Notes: a model not told the origin generated them from the sequence alone. Positions 52,590 to 63,126 are shown, counted from the stretch's first letter. The stretch: 64,000 nucleotides of DNA from Paraburkholderia sp. SG-MS1 (GCF_012275575.1 NZ_NPIH01000108.1:1-64000), one strand, 5' to 3'. Numbers and translations are program-made.

Positions 52590-53810
52590 GTGCCCGACTC
52601 AATCGTCACTCCACCGTCACGCACATCGACACCTCCAGCCGACGGTGCGCGCGATGCATCGCCTTTCGTCGCAGTCCGTTCGCCCGTCACCTTTGCGGAT
52701 AGTCCTGTTTCGCGCGCCTTCGAACAGCCCTTGCTGCTCGGCCTGTTCCTGCCGATTCAGGCCGGCGGCTGGAGCGCATCCACGTTGCCGCGCACGACGG
52801 ACTGGAACTTCGAGTACAACCTCGAGCTGGTGCAGAAAGCGGAATCGTTTGGCTTCGATCTGGTCTTCGCCCTGTCGCAATGGTTGCCCAAGGGCGGCTA
52901 CGGCGGCGTATTCAACGGAGAGGCACTCGATTCGTTCATGTCGCTCGCGGCGATGACCGCGCGTACCGAACGCATCATCCTTGTTGCCACCAGCCACGTG
53001 CTATATGGCCCGTGGCATCCGCTGCATTTCGCCAAATTCACCGCGACGCTCGATCACATCTCGAAGGGTCGTTGGGGCATCAACGTGGTTACCGGACATC
53101 GCGCGATCGAACACGAGATGTTCGGCTGGCATCGCATCGACCACGACCGGCGCTATCAACTGGCAGCCGAATTTCTCGACGCCGTGCAGCAATTGTGGTC
53201 GCAGCCGGATAACTTCAGTTTCGCGCCCGCACTGTCGAGCTGGAAACTGGACAAGGCTTTTGTCACGCCGAAGCCTCGCTACGGACGCCCGCTGCTCGTC
53301 AACGCGACCGGCTCGGACGCCGGCATCGACTTCGCCGCGCGCTATTCGGACGTGGTGTTCATCACGAGCCCGGCCGGTTCGGAAATCGAAGCGGCGCTCG
53401 CCGCGCTGCCGGCGCACACCGCTCGCGTGAAAGCCGCCGCGCAGGCGCATGGCCGCAAGATTCGCACGTTGATCAACCCGATGGTGATCTGCCGCGAGAC
53501 GCCCGCCGAAGCACGCGCTTACCACGATGCAATCGTCGCGCACGGCGACGAAGGCAGTTTCCATCGCTTCGACAGCGACGCGCATGCATGGCGCGGCGGC
53601 GCTGAGCAACGCAATTCGGCGGCAGCGCGCGCGGTGGGCGGCAACATTTCGATCGTCGGCTCGCCGCAGCAAATTGCCGACTACATCGTGCGGCTGCATC
53701 GCGCCGGTGTCGACGGCGTGCAACTGAGCTTCTTCGATTTCAAACCCGACCTCGAATTCTTCGGCGAGCGCGTGCTGCCATTACTGCGCGAAGCCGGCTT
53801 GCGCTATTGA
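52590..53810 (+). CDS. Flavin-dependent monooxygenase, SfnG/SsuD/RutA-like
   Basis: 406 aa. The barrel begins LLLGLFLPIQAGGWSASTLP and includes VQKAESFGFDLVFALSQW, LDHISKGRWGINVVTGHRAI, RPLLVNATGSDAGIDFAARY and SIVGSPQQIADYIVRLHRAG. It differs from the four DszA/NtaA-like enzymes and is nearer to the dimethylsulfone (SfnG) and alkanesulfonate (SsuD) monooxygenases. GTG start after AAGGAA. The 45 residues before the barrel are Pro/Ser-rich. The reaction expected is FMNH2-dependent release of sulfinate or sulfite. Confidence 0.85.
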   Translation: MPDSIVTPPSRTSTPPADGARDASPFVAVRSPVTFADSPVSRAFEQPLLLGLFLPIQAGGWSASTLPRTTDWNFEYNLELVQKAESFGFDLVFALSQWLPKGGYGGVFNGEALDSFMSLAAMTARTERIILVATSHVLYGPWHPLHFAKFTATLDHISKGRWGINVVTGHRAIEHEMFGWHRIDHDRRYQLAAEFLDAVQQLWSQPDNFSFAPALSSWKLDKAFVTPKPRYGRPLLVNATGSDAGIDFAARYSDVVFITSPAGSEIEAALAALPAHTARVKAAAQAHGRKIRTLINPMVICRETPAEARAYHDAIVAHGDEGSFHRFDSDAHAWRGGAEQRNSAAARAVGGNISIVGSPQQIADYIVRLHRAGVDGVQLSFFDFKPDLEFFGERVLPLLREAGLRY

Positions 53811-53886
53811 TCGCGTCGGCGCGCCGCGTTCGGCGAACGCGGCAACCATCCTAACGATATTGCACTCAACCTCGCAGGTGATCCGC

Positions 53887-54948
53887 ATGAGCCGAATCTG
53901 GTACACGCGCTGCCCGGCACCGACCCCGTTCGGCATCGCGGCGCAAAAAGGCTGGCTGCAGCAGGAGTTCGCAGCCGACGGCATCGACGTCAAAGCATTG
54001 CAGGATGCCGACGACGTGCTGATCCGCCGCTCCCACTTCACACATAGCCAGCCGTGGTCGTTTCGCCAGGGCGGCAATATTCCGGCACTGTGGGCGCGCG
54101 CTCAGGGCAGCGATACACGCCTGATCGGTCTGAGCTGGGTCGACGAATTCCAGGCGCTGATTACGCTCGACCGGCAACTGGACGCCACACCGCACGCGCT
54201 CGCCGGACGTCGCTTCGGTTTTCCGCGCAATACGCGCGCGAACGTGGTCGATTTTCATCGCGCCACCGCGCTGCGCGGGTTTTCTTCGTTGCTCAATGTA
54301 GTCGGCGCGCAGTTTGAAGATGTCGATCTGGTCGAACTGCCGCACACGCCGCGCGGACTCGAAGACGCGAAGCCCGCTAGCGACGCCCCGCTCGGCGTGT
54401 GGCTCGACGCGCAACGTTCGCATGAATTCGCCCGCGAAGCAGAGGCGCTTCTGCGCGGCGAGGCCGATGTCGTGTTCGTCAAAGGTGCGACCGGACTCGA
54501 TATCGCGAATCTGCTCGGCGCGAAAATCCTTGTGGAGATCGGCGCGCAATCCAATCGCGTGCTGCACGCGAACAATGGCACGCCGCGTCCGTTGACTGTC
54601 GACGCGAAGCTGCTGCGCGAGCGCCCCGATCTCGTGGAGCGCGTGCTGGCTCGCACCCTCGCCGCCGGCGACTGGGCCGACACACACGCCGCGGAAGTAG
54701 CGAGTTATGTCGCCCGCGAGGTTCGCAGCGCCGAGCATTGGGTCGAACGCGCGTATCCGGGCGGCCTGCACCGGCAGTTGGCGATCGGCCTCGATCCGCA
54801 AGCGCTTGCCGCTCTGGCCGATTTCAAACAGTTCCTGTTCAAATGGGGCTTCATTGCGACGGATTTCGACTTCGACGCGTGGGTCGACCCAGCGCCGCTC
54901 GCCGCGGCACTCGAACGACGCAATGCGCTGGCTGCATCGGCAGTCTGA
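53887..54948 (+). CDS. DszB-like desulfinase (sulfinate-cleaving)
   Basis: 353 aa. Similar to DszB, the 2-(2-hydroxyphenyl)benzenesulfinate desulfinase that finishes the 4S desulfurisation pathway. The three active-site residues are conserved: Cys9 (YTRCPAPTPFG; DszB Cys27 in NCPVPNAL), His50 (SHFTHSQPW; DszB His60 in HFTYDQP) and Arg60 (FRQGGNIPAL; DszB Arg70 in TRFGGEIPPL). His-Arg spacing is ten in both. The fold is that of periplasmic binding proteins, but there is no signal peptide, so it is cytoplasmic. It follows a flavin monooxygenase in the same operon, the expected order of sulfonate/sulfone oxidation then desulfination. Confidence 0.8.
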   Translation: MSRIWYTRCPAPTPFGIAAQKGWLQQEFAADGIDVKALQDADDVLIRRSHFTHSQPWSFRQGGNIPALWARAQGSDTRLIGLSWVDEFQALITLDRQLDATPHALAGRRFGFPRNTRANVVDFHRATALRGFSSLLNVVGAQFEDVDLVELPHTPRGLEDAKPASDAPLGVWLDAQRSHEFAREAEALLRGEADVVFVKGATGLDIANLLGAKILVEIGAQSNRVLHANNGTPRPLTVDAKLLRERPDLVERVLARTLAAGDWADTHAAEVASYVAREVRSAEHWVERAYPGGLHRQLAIGLDPQALAALADFKQFLFKWGFIATDFDFDAWVDPAPLAAALERRNALAASAV

Positions 54949-54993
54949 CCGGTCTGCGTATCCTCCTTCCCTCCTCCTCTCCAATAAGAAAAG

Positions 54994-56637
54994 ATGGCAC
55001 ATGTCACCACGCAGGCCACACTGCGTCGCTACGGCAAGCAGGTCTTCAGCGGAGTATTCGCAAGTGCAGTGACAATTGCAGTGACATTTGCCGTGACACT
55101 CGCCGTCGCGCTCGCCGCCCGCACGGCGCAAGCACAGACGCGCGGCGGCACGCTCAATTTCATCGTCACACCGGAGCCGACCGCGCTCGTCGATCTGGCG
55201 ACCACCGCGACCAACGTGCTGAAGGTCAGCGGCAAAGTCACCGAAGGTCTGCTGGAGTACGACTTCAAGTTCGAACCGAAACCCTCGCTCGCGACCTCAT
55301 GGGAAATCAGCGACGACAGCCGCAAATACGTTTTCCATTTGCGCCACGGCGTGAAATGGCATGACGGCAAGCCCTTCACGTCAGCGGACGTCGCGTACTC
55401 GATCCAGACGCTCAGGCAAGTCCACCCGCGTGCGAAAACCACCTTCGCCAATGTCACCGATATCTCGACGCCCGATCCGTACACGGTCGTCATCACGTTG
55501 TCGAGACCCGCACCGTGGCTGATCAAAGCGTTCTCGTCGTCGGAAACGCCGATCGTGCCGAAGCATATCTACGACGGTACCGACGTCCTCACCAATCCCG
55601 CCAACAATGCGCCGATCGGCACGGGCCCCTTCCGGTTCGTCAAATGGGTGCGCGGCAGCTACATCGAATATGTGCGCAATGACGACTACTGGGACAAAGG
55701 CAAGCCCTGGCTCGACAGGATCGTCGTCAAGGTCATCAACGATCCGGCTGCGCGCACCGTCGCCTTTGAAGACGGCTCGGTCGATCTGGGCGGCGATACG
55801 CCGGTGCCGCTGTCCGACCTTGCGCGTCTGAAGGCCAACCCGAAGCTCGGGATCGAGTCGCGCGGTTACGAATTCCAGGCGGGCGTGGCGCGCATCGAAT
55901 TCAATCTCGACAATCCGGTGCTGAAGAATCCGAAGGTGCGCCAGGCTATCGCATCGGCCCTCGATCGCGAAGTGCTCCGCAAGGTCATCTATTACGGTTA
56001 CGCAACACCGCTCGCCAGTCCGATCATTCCGTCGAGCCCCTATCACGACCCGGCGCCTACGCCCTATCCGTTCAACGTCGAACACGCGAACGCATTGCTC
56101 GACGAAGCTGGCTATCCGCGCAAAGCCGACGGCACCCGCTTTGCGCTGACAGTCGATCCGCTGCCGATCGGCGATCTGCCTGCCCGCACCGCCGCCTACG
56201 TCAAGTCCGCGCTGGCGCGCGTGGGCATTGCCGTGACGGTGCGCAGCCAGGATTTGCCGGCCTATCTGAAGCGAATTTATACCGACCGCGATTTCGATTT
56301 CAGCATCAACGGCATGAGCAATCTGTTCGATCCTGTGGTCGGCGTCGCGCGGCTCTATACAACCGGCAACTTCCGGCGCGGCGTGCCGTTCACCAATGGC
56401 TCGCACTACAGCAATCCGGAGATCGACCAGTTGTTTTCGCGCGTGGCCGAAGAAACCGACGAGTCGACGCGCAAGCAGCTGTTCTCGCAAATCCAGCGCA
56501 TCCTGGAGCGCGACCTGCCGGACATCAACCTGGTGTCACCGCAATACATCACGGTGTACGCGCGCGCGGTGCACAACCACACGATTTCGCCCGATGGCGT
56601 ATCGGCGAGTTTCGCCGATCTCTGGCTGCAACGTTGA
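54994..56637 (+). CDS. SBP family 5 solute-binding protein (DppA-like)
   Basis: 547 aa. Sec signal FASAVTIAVTFAVTLAVALA with cleavage after AQA. Mature start TRGGTLNFIVTPEPTALVDL; core GVKWHDGKPFTSADVAYSIQ and GTGPFRFVKWVRGSYIEYVR; end AVHNHTISPDGVSASFADLW. It is paralogous to the two binding proteins at 61525 and 63337, which share the VHNHT and FADL/LADV endings. It lies 45 bp after the DszB-like gene and probably serves the convergent Dpp-type transporter. Confidence 0.88.
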   Translation: MAHVTTQATLRRYGKQVFSGVFASAVTIAVTFAVTLAVALAARTAQAQTRGGTLNFIVTPEPTALVDLATTATNVLKVSGKVTEGLLEYDFKFEPKPSLATSWEISDDSRKYVFHLRHGVKWHDGKPFTSADVAYSIQTLRQVHPRAKTTFANVTDISTPDPYTVVITLSRPAPWLIKAFSSSETPIVPKHIYDGTDVLTNPANNAPIGTGPFRFVKWVRGSYIEYVRNDDYWDKGKPWLDRIVVKVINDPAARTVAFEDGSVDLGGDTPVPLSDLARLKANPKLGIESRGYEFQAGVARIEFNLDNPVLKNPKVRQAIASALDREVLRKVIYYGYATPLASPIIPSSPYHDPAPTPYPFNVEHANALLDEAGYPRKADGTRFALTVDPLPIGDLPARTAAYVKSALARVGIAVTVRSQDLPAYLKRIYTDRDFDFSINGMSNLFDPVVGVARLYTTGNFRRGVPFTNGSHYSNPEIDQLFSRVAEETDESTRKQLFSQIQRILERDLPDINLVSPQYITVYARAVHNHTISPDGVSASFADLWLQR

Positions 56638-56676
56638 TCCACCTCACCCTTTACACTTTCACGGAATCCGATAAAC

Positions 56677-57702
56677 ATGGAATACAGACAGCTCGGCCGC
56701 AGCGGCATCAAGGTCTCGACACTGACGCTCGGCACGATGATGTTCGGCGGCCCCGCCGACGAGCCCACCGCGGCCCGCATCATCGACCTCGCTCAGGAAC
56801 AGGGCGTCAATTCGATCGACACTGCCGACGTCTACGTCAAAGGCGAATCGGAACGCGTGGTGGGCCGCAGCATTGCCGCGCAGCGTGAACGCTGGGTGCT
56901 TGCGACCAAGTTCGCCAACCCGCTGCAGGAGGGCGACGTGAATGCAAGCGGCGCATCGCGCAAACATATCGTGCGTGCGGTCGACGCGAGTTTGAAGCGC
57001 CTGAACACCGATCACATCGATCTGCTCTACATTCATCGCGAAGATCATCAGACGCCGGTCGAAGAAACGGTGCGTGCGCTCAACGATCTGATCCGGGCAG
57101 GCAAGCTGCGTTACTACGGGCTATCGAACCATCGCGCGTGGAAGATCGCCGAATTCAGCCATACCGCGCAGGCGCTCGGGCTCGATGCGCCGGTCGCGAG
57201 CCAGCCGCTCTACAACATCGCCAATCGCCAGGCCGAAGCGGAGCAGTTGAGCGCGGCGCACCGCTATGGGCTCGGCGTGATTTCGTACAGCCCGCTTGCG
57301 CGCGGCGTGCTGACCGGCAAGTACGAACCGGGCGCGACGCCTGCCGCCGACTCGCGCGCGGGCCGCAGCGACCGGCGCATGCAGCAGACCGAATGGCGCC
57401 CCGAATCGCTGGAACTGGCGCGGCGCGTACGCGAGCACGCCGAAGCGCGCGGCCTCACAGCCGGGCAATTCGCGCTTGCGTGGGTGCTCAATAGCCGTTA
57501 TATCAGTTCGACTATTGCGGGGCCGCGCACTGAAACGCAATGGCGCGACTACCTGCCGGCATTGCGCTATCGACTCACTTCGGAAGACGAAGCGTTTGTC
57601 GATTCGCTCGTCACGAGCGGCCATCCGTCCACGCCGGGCTTCAACGATCCGGGCCATCCGTTCTTCGGCCGGATTGCACGCCACGGTACGCTGCAGGATT
57701 GA
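56677..57702 (+). CDS. Aldo/keto reductase
   Basis: 341 aa NADPH-dependent oxidoreductase of the aldo/keto reductase barrel family. Catalytic tetrad visible: Asp48 (SIDTADVY), Tyr53, Lys78 (LATKFA) and His120 (LLYIHRED). C-terminal cofactor region ISSTIAGPRTETQWRDYLPA. Last gene of the plus-strand sulfur operon. It may reduce the aldehyde or ketone left after C-S cleavage; the substrate is not evident. Confidence 0.88.
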   Translation: MEYRQLGRSGIKVSTLTLGTMMFGGPADEPTAARIIDLAQEQGVNSIDTADVYVKGESERVVGRSIAAQRERWVLATKFANPLQEGDVNASGASRKHIVRAVDASLKRLNTDHIDLLYIHREDHQTPVEETVRALNDLIRAGKLRYYGLSNHRAWKIAEFSHTAQALGLDAPVASQPLYNIANRQAEAEQLSAAHRYGLGVISYSPLARGVLTGKYEPGATPAADSRAGRSDRRMQQTEWRPESLELARRVREHAEARGLTAGQFALAWVLNSRYISSTIAGPRTETQWRDYLPALRYRLTSEDEAFVDSLVTSGHPSTPGFNDPGHPFFGRIARHGTLQD

Positions 57703-57739
57703 GTCGGGTCGCGTGAGGCGACCATAAAGACGAACCATC

Positions 57740-57769
57740 GGAAAGAGCCGGCGCAGGCCGCCTCTTTCC
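57740..57769. terminator. Hairpin between convergent operons
   Basis: GGAAAGAG / CTCTTTCC outer stem (8 bp) with an inner CGGC / GCCG stem and a 4-base loop, separated by one C-C mismatch. It lies between the stops of the aldo/keto reductase (57702) and the ABC ATPase (57778). It lacks a strong T-run on either side but probably serves both operons. Confidence 0.55.
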
Positions 57770-57777
57770 ACAAAGCA

Positions 57778-59514
57778 TCAAGCCGCTTGCGCGTCGAAAC
57801 GCCTGCCGGGAATCGCGTCGAGCAGCGTACGTGTGTAGCCATGCTGCGGCGCGCGCCAGATCTCGCGATGATCGCCGCTTTCGACGATGCGCCCCGCCTG
57901 CATCACATGCACGCGGTCCGCGATATAGCGCACCACGGAAAGATCGTGTGAGATGAACAGATAGGCAAGCCCGAGATCACGTTTGAGTTCCACCAGCAAA
58001 TTGAGGATTTGCGCCTGGATCGACACGTCCAGCGCGGACACCGGTTCGTCGCAGATCAGCAGATCCGGTTCGAGCACCAGCGCCCGCGCGATGCCGATGC
58101 GTTGACGTTGGCCGCCCGAAAACTCGTGCGGAAAGCGCTGAGGTGCGGAACTGGGCAGTCCAACCCGGTCTAGCATCGCGGCGATGCGCGAGCGGCGTTG
58201 CCGCGCGTCGTTCACACCGTTGACCACCAGCACCGTATCCAGAATCTCGCCCACCGTACGGCGCGGATTGAGAGACGCATACGGGTCCTGAAACACCATC
58301 TGTACGTGACGGCGCAGCGGCCGCAACTCGTGCTCGCGCAGCGGCACCAGATCGGTGCCGCGCAGGCGGATCTCGCCGCCCGCAGCCGGTACGAGTCGCA
58401 GAATCGCTTTCGACAGGGTCGATTTCCCGCAACCGGATTCGCCGACAAGGCCAACCGTTTCGCCACGCGCGATCTGAAGCGACACACCGTCGACTGCGCG
58501 CAGCGTCGTCTTGCCGTCACGATGCGGATAGTCGATCCGCACGTCGTGCAGCGCGAGCAGCGGTGCGTCGTCTGGTGCGCGTCGCGCGGCGGGCAGTTCG
58601 TCATGCTGACCGGTACGCGGCGAGCGGGGCACGACCGCAAAGTTCGGCTGGTCGTCATCGCCGATACCGTGGCGAATTTCCGGCAGTTTCCAGCCTCGAT
58701 AGTGCAGATCGTCGGCGAGATTCAACGACGCGCCGAGCAGGCCGCGCGTGTACGCGTGCCTCGGCTGCGTGAAAAGTTGCGCGACCGGCGCCTGCTCCAC
58801 CATCTCGCCCGCCAGCATCACCGCGACACGGTCCGCATGTTGCGCGACCACGCCGAGATCGTGCGTGATCAGCAGCAGTGACATCGACAACTCCCGCCGC
58901 AGGCCGTCGAGCAGTTCGAGAATGCGCGCCTGGATCGTGACGTCGAGCGCCGTGGTCGGTTCGTCCGCGATCAGCAGACGCGGCCGGCATGCCACCGCCA
59001 TCGCGATCATCACGCGTTGCCGCTGGCCGCCGGACAGTTCGTGCGGATAGTCGAATACGCGCCGCTGCGGTTCGGGAATCCGCACCAGCTCGAGCAACTC
59101 GATTGCACGCTTCCACGCGGCCACTTTGGAAAGACTCTCGTGCTGGCGCAATGTCTCGACGATCTGCGCACCGATCGACAGCACCGGGTTCAGCGAGGTC
59201 ATCGGCTCCTGGAAGATCATCGAAATCTGCCGGCCGCGCACCGCGCGCATGTCCCGTTCGGACAAATCGAGCAGTTCGCGGCCGTCGAATCGCAGGCTGC
59301 CACTCACGCGCCCCGGCGCCGGCACGAGCCGCATCAGCGACAGTGCGGTGGCGGATTTTCCGCATCCGGATTCACCGACCAGCGCCAGTGTCTCGCCTTG
59401 CGCAACATCGAAATTCAGCCCGCGCACCACTTCATGCGCGCCGAAACTAACGCGCAGATCGCGCACTTCCAGCAGGTTTGCCGATCTATTCACTTCGTGA
59501 GTCCCCGGTTTCAT
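57778..59514 (-). CDS. Two-domain ABC ATPase, DppDF fusion type
   Basis: 578 aa. Domain 1: Walker A GESGCGKS near residue 45, signature LSGGQRQR, Walker B LLIADEP. Domain 2: Walker A GESGCGKS near residue 350, signature FSGGQRQR, Walker B LLICDEP. ATG at 59514, two bases after the DppC-like stop. The frame reads open far upstream through the permease gene, which is an artefact. Third such fusion in the window. Confidence 0.9.
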   Translation of the reverse strand: MKPGTHEVNRSANLLEVRDLRVSFGAHEVVRGLNFDVAQGETLALVGESGCGKSATALSLMRLVPAPGRVSGSLRFDGRELLDLSERDMRAVRGRQISMIFQEPMTSLNPVLSIGAQIVETLRQHESLSKVAAWKRAIELLELVRIPEPQRRVFDYPHELSGGQRQRVMIAMAVACRPRLLIADEPTTALDVTIQARILELLDGLRRELSMSLLLITHDLGVVAQHADRVAVMLAGEMVEQAPVAQLFTQPRHAYTRGLLGASLNLADDLHYRGWKLPEIRHGIGDDDQPNFAVVPRSPRTGQHDELPAARRAPDDAPLLALHDVRIDYPHRDGKTTLRAVDGVSLQIARGETVGLVGESGCGKSTLSKAILRLVPAAGGEIRLRGTDLVPLREHELRPLRRHVQMVFQDPYASLNPRRTVGEILDTVLVVNGVNDARQRRSRIAAMLDRVGLPSSAPQRFPHEFSGGQRQRIGIARALVLEPDLLICDEPVSALDVSIQAQILNLLVELKRDLGLAYLFISHDLSVVRYIADRVHVMQAGRIVESGDHREIWRAPQHGYTRTLLDAIPGRRFDAQAA

Positions 59515-59516
59515 GA

Positions 59517-60488
59517 TCAGGTGCGTGCCCGCAGACGCGGATTGAGCGCGTCGTTCAGGCCGTCGCCGAGCAGGTTCAGCGCCAGCACCGCGATGACGAT
59601 CGCGGCGCCGGGAATGGCGGTCAGATACCACGCGGTGCGCAGCGAATCGCGCCCCGCGCCGATCATGCCGCCCCAACTGACGACGTTCGGGTCGCCCATG
59701 CCGAGAAACGACAGTGACGACTCGATCAGAATCGCACTCGCCACCATCACCGAGGCGGTGACGATCACCGGCGGCAGCGCATTCGGCAAAATCTCGCCGA
59801 AGATGATGCGCGCGTTGCTGAACCCCTGGCTGCGCGCCGCGAGCACGAAGTCCGCCTCGCGCAGCGTGCGAAATTCGGCGCGCACGATGCGCGCGACGGT
59901 TGGCCACGACGCGATGCCGATCGCCAGCGCGATTACCGTGACGCTCGGCCGGCCGATCGCGACAATCACGATCACCAGCAGAAACGACGGAATGGTTTGA
60001 AAAAGTTCGGTCACGCGCACCAGCACGTTGTCGATGACACCACCGAAGAAGCCACCCACCGCGCCGACCAGCGTGCCGATCACGAGCCCGATTCCCGCCG
60101 CCGCTGCGCCAATCAGCAAGGACACGCGCGTGCCGTGCGCAATGCCGGCAGCGACGTCGCGTCCGAGGGAATCGGTGCCGAGCCGGTACAGCGGGTCGGT
60201 GCCCGGCCACTCGAAAGGAGCGGCGACCATGTCGAGCGGATCGCCGGGAAAGAGATGTCCCGCACCGAATGCGAGCGCGATGAACGCGGCGAGCAGCACG
60301 AGTCCGGTCAGCGCCGACGGATTGCACAGCAGCGCCCGCCATACGCCACGTCCGCTGCGCGGCGCAGCGGACGTCGGCGCGCTGCCGGCGCGGCGCTGAC
60401 CGAACAGCGCACCGGCCAGTTGACGGCGCCACGTTGAAACCGCCGGTTCGGGCGAGGTGGTAATCAGATTGGAAGAGTCAGAAGCCAT
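59517..60488 (-). CDS. ABC transporter permease, DppC-like
   Basis: 323 aa. About 60 cytoplasmic residues, then [20 protein letters not shown]; OppC motif [20 protein letters not shown]; ATPase loop [20 protein letters not shown]. Ends [13 protein letters not shown]. The ATG at 60488 is preferred over 60521, which adds only a basic tail. Confidence 0.88.
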   Translation of the reverse strand: MASDSSNLITTSPEPAVSTWRRQLAGALFGQRRAGSAPTSAAPRSGRGVWRALLCNPSALTGLVLLAAFIALAFGAGHLFPGDPLDMVAAPFEWPGTDPLYRLGTDSLGRDVAAGIAHGTRVSLLIGAAAAGIGLVIGTLVGAVGGFFGGVIDNVLVRVTELFQTIPSFLLVIVIVAIGRPSVTVIALAIGIASWPTVARIVRAEFRTLREADFVLAARSQGFSNARIIFGEILPNALPPVIVTASVMVASAILIESSLSFLGMGDPNVVSWGGMIGAGRDSLRTAWYLTAIPGAAIVIAVLALNLLGDGLNDALNPRLRART

Positions 60489-60530
60489 TGCATTTCTCTG
60501 GTGAACAACGGGTCGGCGCAAGCGTGAAAG

Positions 60531-61511
60531 TCACGCAATGCGTGGATCGAGCCAGGCCTGAAGCAGATCGACCAACACGTTGGCGACGATCACGAGCAGC
60601 GACGACAGCAGCAGAACGCCGAGCAACACGCTGAAATCACGCGCCATCACGGCGTCGAGCGCGAGCCGCCCGAGACCGGGCCAACTGAACACGGTCTCCG
60701 TCACCGCCGCGCCACCGAGCAGCGTGCCGAAATGAATGCCGACCATCGTCGTCAGCGGCATCAGCGCGTTGCGCAGCACATGCCGGACCGTCACGCGCCA
60801 CGGATGCAGTCCCTTGGCCTGCGCGGTCCGCACGAAGTCCTGGCGTTGCACTTCGAGCATCGCCGCGCGGGTGAGCCGCGCATAGATCGCGATAAAGAAC
60901 GTCGCCAGCGTCGCAGCGGGCAGCAGCACGTGCTTTGCCGCGTCGGCGAATAACGCCAAGCCATGCAGTTGCACGCCGAGCGTCACGTTGCCGCCGCTCG
61001 GCAACCAGCCGAGGTGCACCGAAAACAGCACGATGGCGAGCAGACCGATCCAGAAGCTCGGTGTCGAATAGAACAGCAATGCGAGCACCGACAACACGCG
61101 GTCCGGCCACTTGCCGGCCCAATGCGCCATCACCGCGCCGAGCGCCACGCCGATCACGATGGCCAGCGACAACGCCACCCCCATCAGCAGCAACGTATTC
61201 GGCAAACGCGACAGGATCAACTGCATGACAGGCATGTCGTAACGCGGCGAATAACCAAGGCTGAAGTGAGCCAGATGCGTCAGGTACGACCACAACTGAT
61301 GCAGCAGCGGCTGATCGAGGCCGAACTTCGCGCGCAGCACCTGCATCGTTTCCGCGGTGGCCGAGCCGGATTCGCCGGCAAGCACGTCGGCGGCATCGCC
61401 CGGCATCAGTTTCAGCAGAAAGAAATTCAGGATCACGATGCCGACCACCGTCGGCAGGACCTGCCATGCGGTGCGCCGCGCTATCGCGCCGAAACGCAGA
61501 CTTCGGCTCAT
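60531..61511 (-). CDS. ABC transporter permease, DppB-like
   Basis: 326 aa. First segment TVVGIVILNFFLLKLMPGDA; periplasmic loop with FGLDQPLLHQLWSYLTHLAH; ATPase loop TAQAKGLHPWRVTVRHVLRN; tail LLQAWLDPRIA. It starts 13 bp after the binding-protein stop and ends 42 bp before the DppC-like start. Confidence 0.89.
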   Translation of the reverse strand: MSRSLRFGAIARRTAWQVLPTVVGIVILNFFLLKLMPGDAADVLAGESGSATAETMQVLRAKFGLDQPLLHQLWSYLTHLAHFSLGYSPRYDMPVMQLILSRLPNTLLLMGVALSLAIVIGVALGAVMAHWAGKWPDRVLSVLALLFYSTPSFWIGLLAIVLFSVHLGWLPSGGNVTLGVQLHGLALFADAAKHVLLPAATLATFFIAIYARLTRAAMLEVQRQDFVRTAQAKGLHPWRVTVRHVLRNALMPLTTMVGIHFGTLLGGAAVTETVFSWPGLGRLALDAVMARDFSVLLGVLLLSSLLVIVANVLVDLLQAWLDPRIA

Positions 61512-61524
61512 CGTCGATCTCCTG

Positions 61525-63126
61525 TCAGGCGCTCAGATAGACATCCGCGAGATTGCCTTCGAGGCCCTGCGCGGAGACGGTGTGGTTGTGCACGCGCCGG
61601 TTCGCCAACGTGACCATGCGCGGCGCGACGAGGTTGAGAATCGGCAGATCGCGATAGACGATCTGCTGGAACTGCTGATACAGCGCGACGCGTTTGCTTT
61701 CGTCGGTTTCGACAGAGGCGCTTTCTAGCAGGCGGTCGACTTCGGCGTTGCTGTAGTGCGGCGCATTCGAAAACGGCACACCCGGGCGAATGTTCTTTGA
61801 CCAGTAGAGACGCTGAACACCGACGCTCGGATCGAACAGCGTGTTCACACCGATGCTCGTGAAGTCGAACTGGCGGTCCGCGTACACACGCTTCAGAAAG
61901 GCGGGCAAGTCTTGCGAGCGCACGGTGACGTCGATGCCCACGCGCGCGAGCGCCGACTTCACGTAGTCGGCCTGACGGCGGTATAGATCGCCATAGGGCA
62001 GGAAATCGTGCGTCAACTGGAAGCGCACGCCGCCATCCTTGCGCGGATAGCCCGCCGCATCGAGCAGCTTTTCCGCGCTTGCGATATCGAATGCGTAGGC
62101 CGCGAGCTTCGCGTCGTGATACGGGGAGCCAGGCGTGATCGGCGTGGGCGACAGATCGGCGTAGCCGTACGCAATCGTGCGCTGCACGACTTGCGGATTG
62201 ATCGCGTGGGCAATCGCCTGGCGCACGCGCAAGTCCTTGAGGATCGGGTGATCGAGGTTGAAGTCGATCTCCGACAACGGTTCGAGAAAGCGATAGCCGC
62301 GCGTTTCGACGGCCAGCTGCGGCAATTGCGTGAGGCGCTGCAGGTCGGTCAACGGCACCGGGTTTTCACCGCCCAGATCGAGCGCGCCGGTTTCAAATGC
62401 CGCCGAGCGAGCCGCCGCGTCGGGGATCACCTTGAATACCAGGGCATCGATATACGGCTTGCCCGCATCCCAGTAGTCGGGGTTGCGCTCGTAGACGATA
62501 TTGGCGCCGCGCGTCCACGACTTGAAACGGAACGGCCCCGTTCCGATCGGGGCGTTGTTGTGCGGGTTCGTCAGTGGATCGCCGGACGCGTACAGGTGCT
62601 TCGGCACGATCGGCGACTCACCGGCCGATAGCGCCTTCAGCAGATACGGCGCCGGTTTCGACAATTCGATGATCGCGGTGCGCGCGTCGGGTGTACTGAC
62701 GCGCGTCACGTTGGCGAACGTGCTGCGTCCACGCGGATGCACCGCTTTGAGCAAGTCGATTGAAAACGCGACATCCGCCGATGTGAACGGCTGACCGTCG
62801 TGCCATTTGACGTTCTGGCGCAGCGTAAAGGTGTATTTCAAGCCGTCCGGGCTGACCGTCCACGCGGTGGCGAGTTGCGGCCTCGGCCGCAGATCGAAGT
62901 CGTACGCGAGCAGGCCTTCGAGCACTTTCGAACTCGCTACGAGCGCAGGCCCCGTGGTCTGGAAGATCGACACGAGTACCGGCGGCTCCGGGTTGATCAG
63001 CATGTTCAAGGTGCCACCCCGTTTCGGCACGGCCTCGCCCTGTGCGAACGCCAATGCCGGCACGCTGGCCGCGGCGAGCGCTGCGCCCGATGAAATCAGA
63101 AAGTCGCGTCGATTCAGTCCTGCCAT
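61525..63126 (-). CDS. SBP family 5 solute-binding protein (Tat-exported)
   Basis: 533 aa. Tat signal LNRRDFLISSGAALAAASVP; mature start EAVPKRGGTLNMLINPEPPV; core NVKWHDGQPFTSADVAFSID; end RVHNHTVSAQGLEGNLADVY. ATG at 63126 fits the Tat signal; earlier in-frame starts add a His/Thr-rich stretch. It heads the transporter genes at 57778-61511 and lies 210 bp after a second binding-protein gene of the same family. Confidence 0.89.
   Translation of the reverse strand: MAGLNRRDFLISSGAALAAASVPALAFAQGEAVPKRGGTLNMLINPEPPVLVSIFQTTGPALVASSKVLEGLLAYDFDLRPRPQLATAWTVSPDGLKYTFTLRQNVKWHDGQPFTSADVAFSIDLLKAVHPRGRSTFANVTRVSTPDARTAIIELSKPAPYLLKALSAGESPIVPKHLYASGDPLTNPHNNAPIGTGPFRFKSWTRGANIVYERNPDYWDAGKPYIDALVFKVIPDAAARSAAFETGALDLGGENPVPLTDLQRLTQLPQLAVETRGYRFLEPLSEIDFNLDHPILKDLRVRQAIAHAINPQVVQRTIAYGYADLSPTPITPGSPYHDAKLAAYAFDIASAEKLLDAAGYPRKDGGVRFQLTHDFLPYGDLYRRQADYVKSALARVGIDVTVRSQDLPAFLKRVYADRQFDFTSIGVNTLFDPSVGVQRLYWSKNIRPGVPFSNAPHYSNAEVDRLLESASVETDESKRVALYQQFQQIVYRDLPILNLVAPRMVTLANRRVHNHTVSAQGLEGNLADVYLSA

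Noticed and set aside
59515..60432. Extension of the ABC ATPase frame through the DppC-like gene
   Set aside because: The sequence there is Arg-rich antisense-like shadow of the permease and lacks ATPase motifs.
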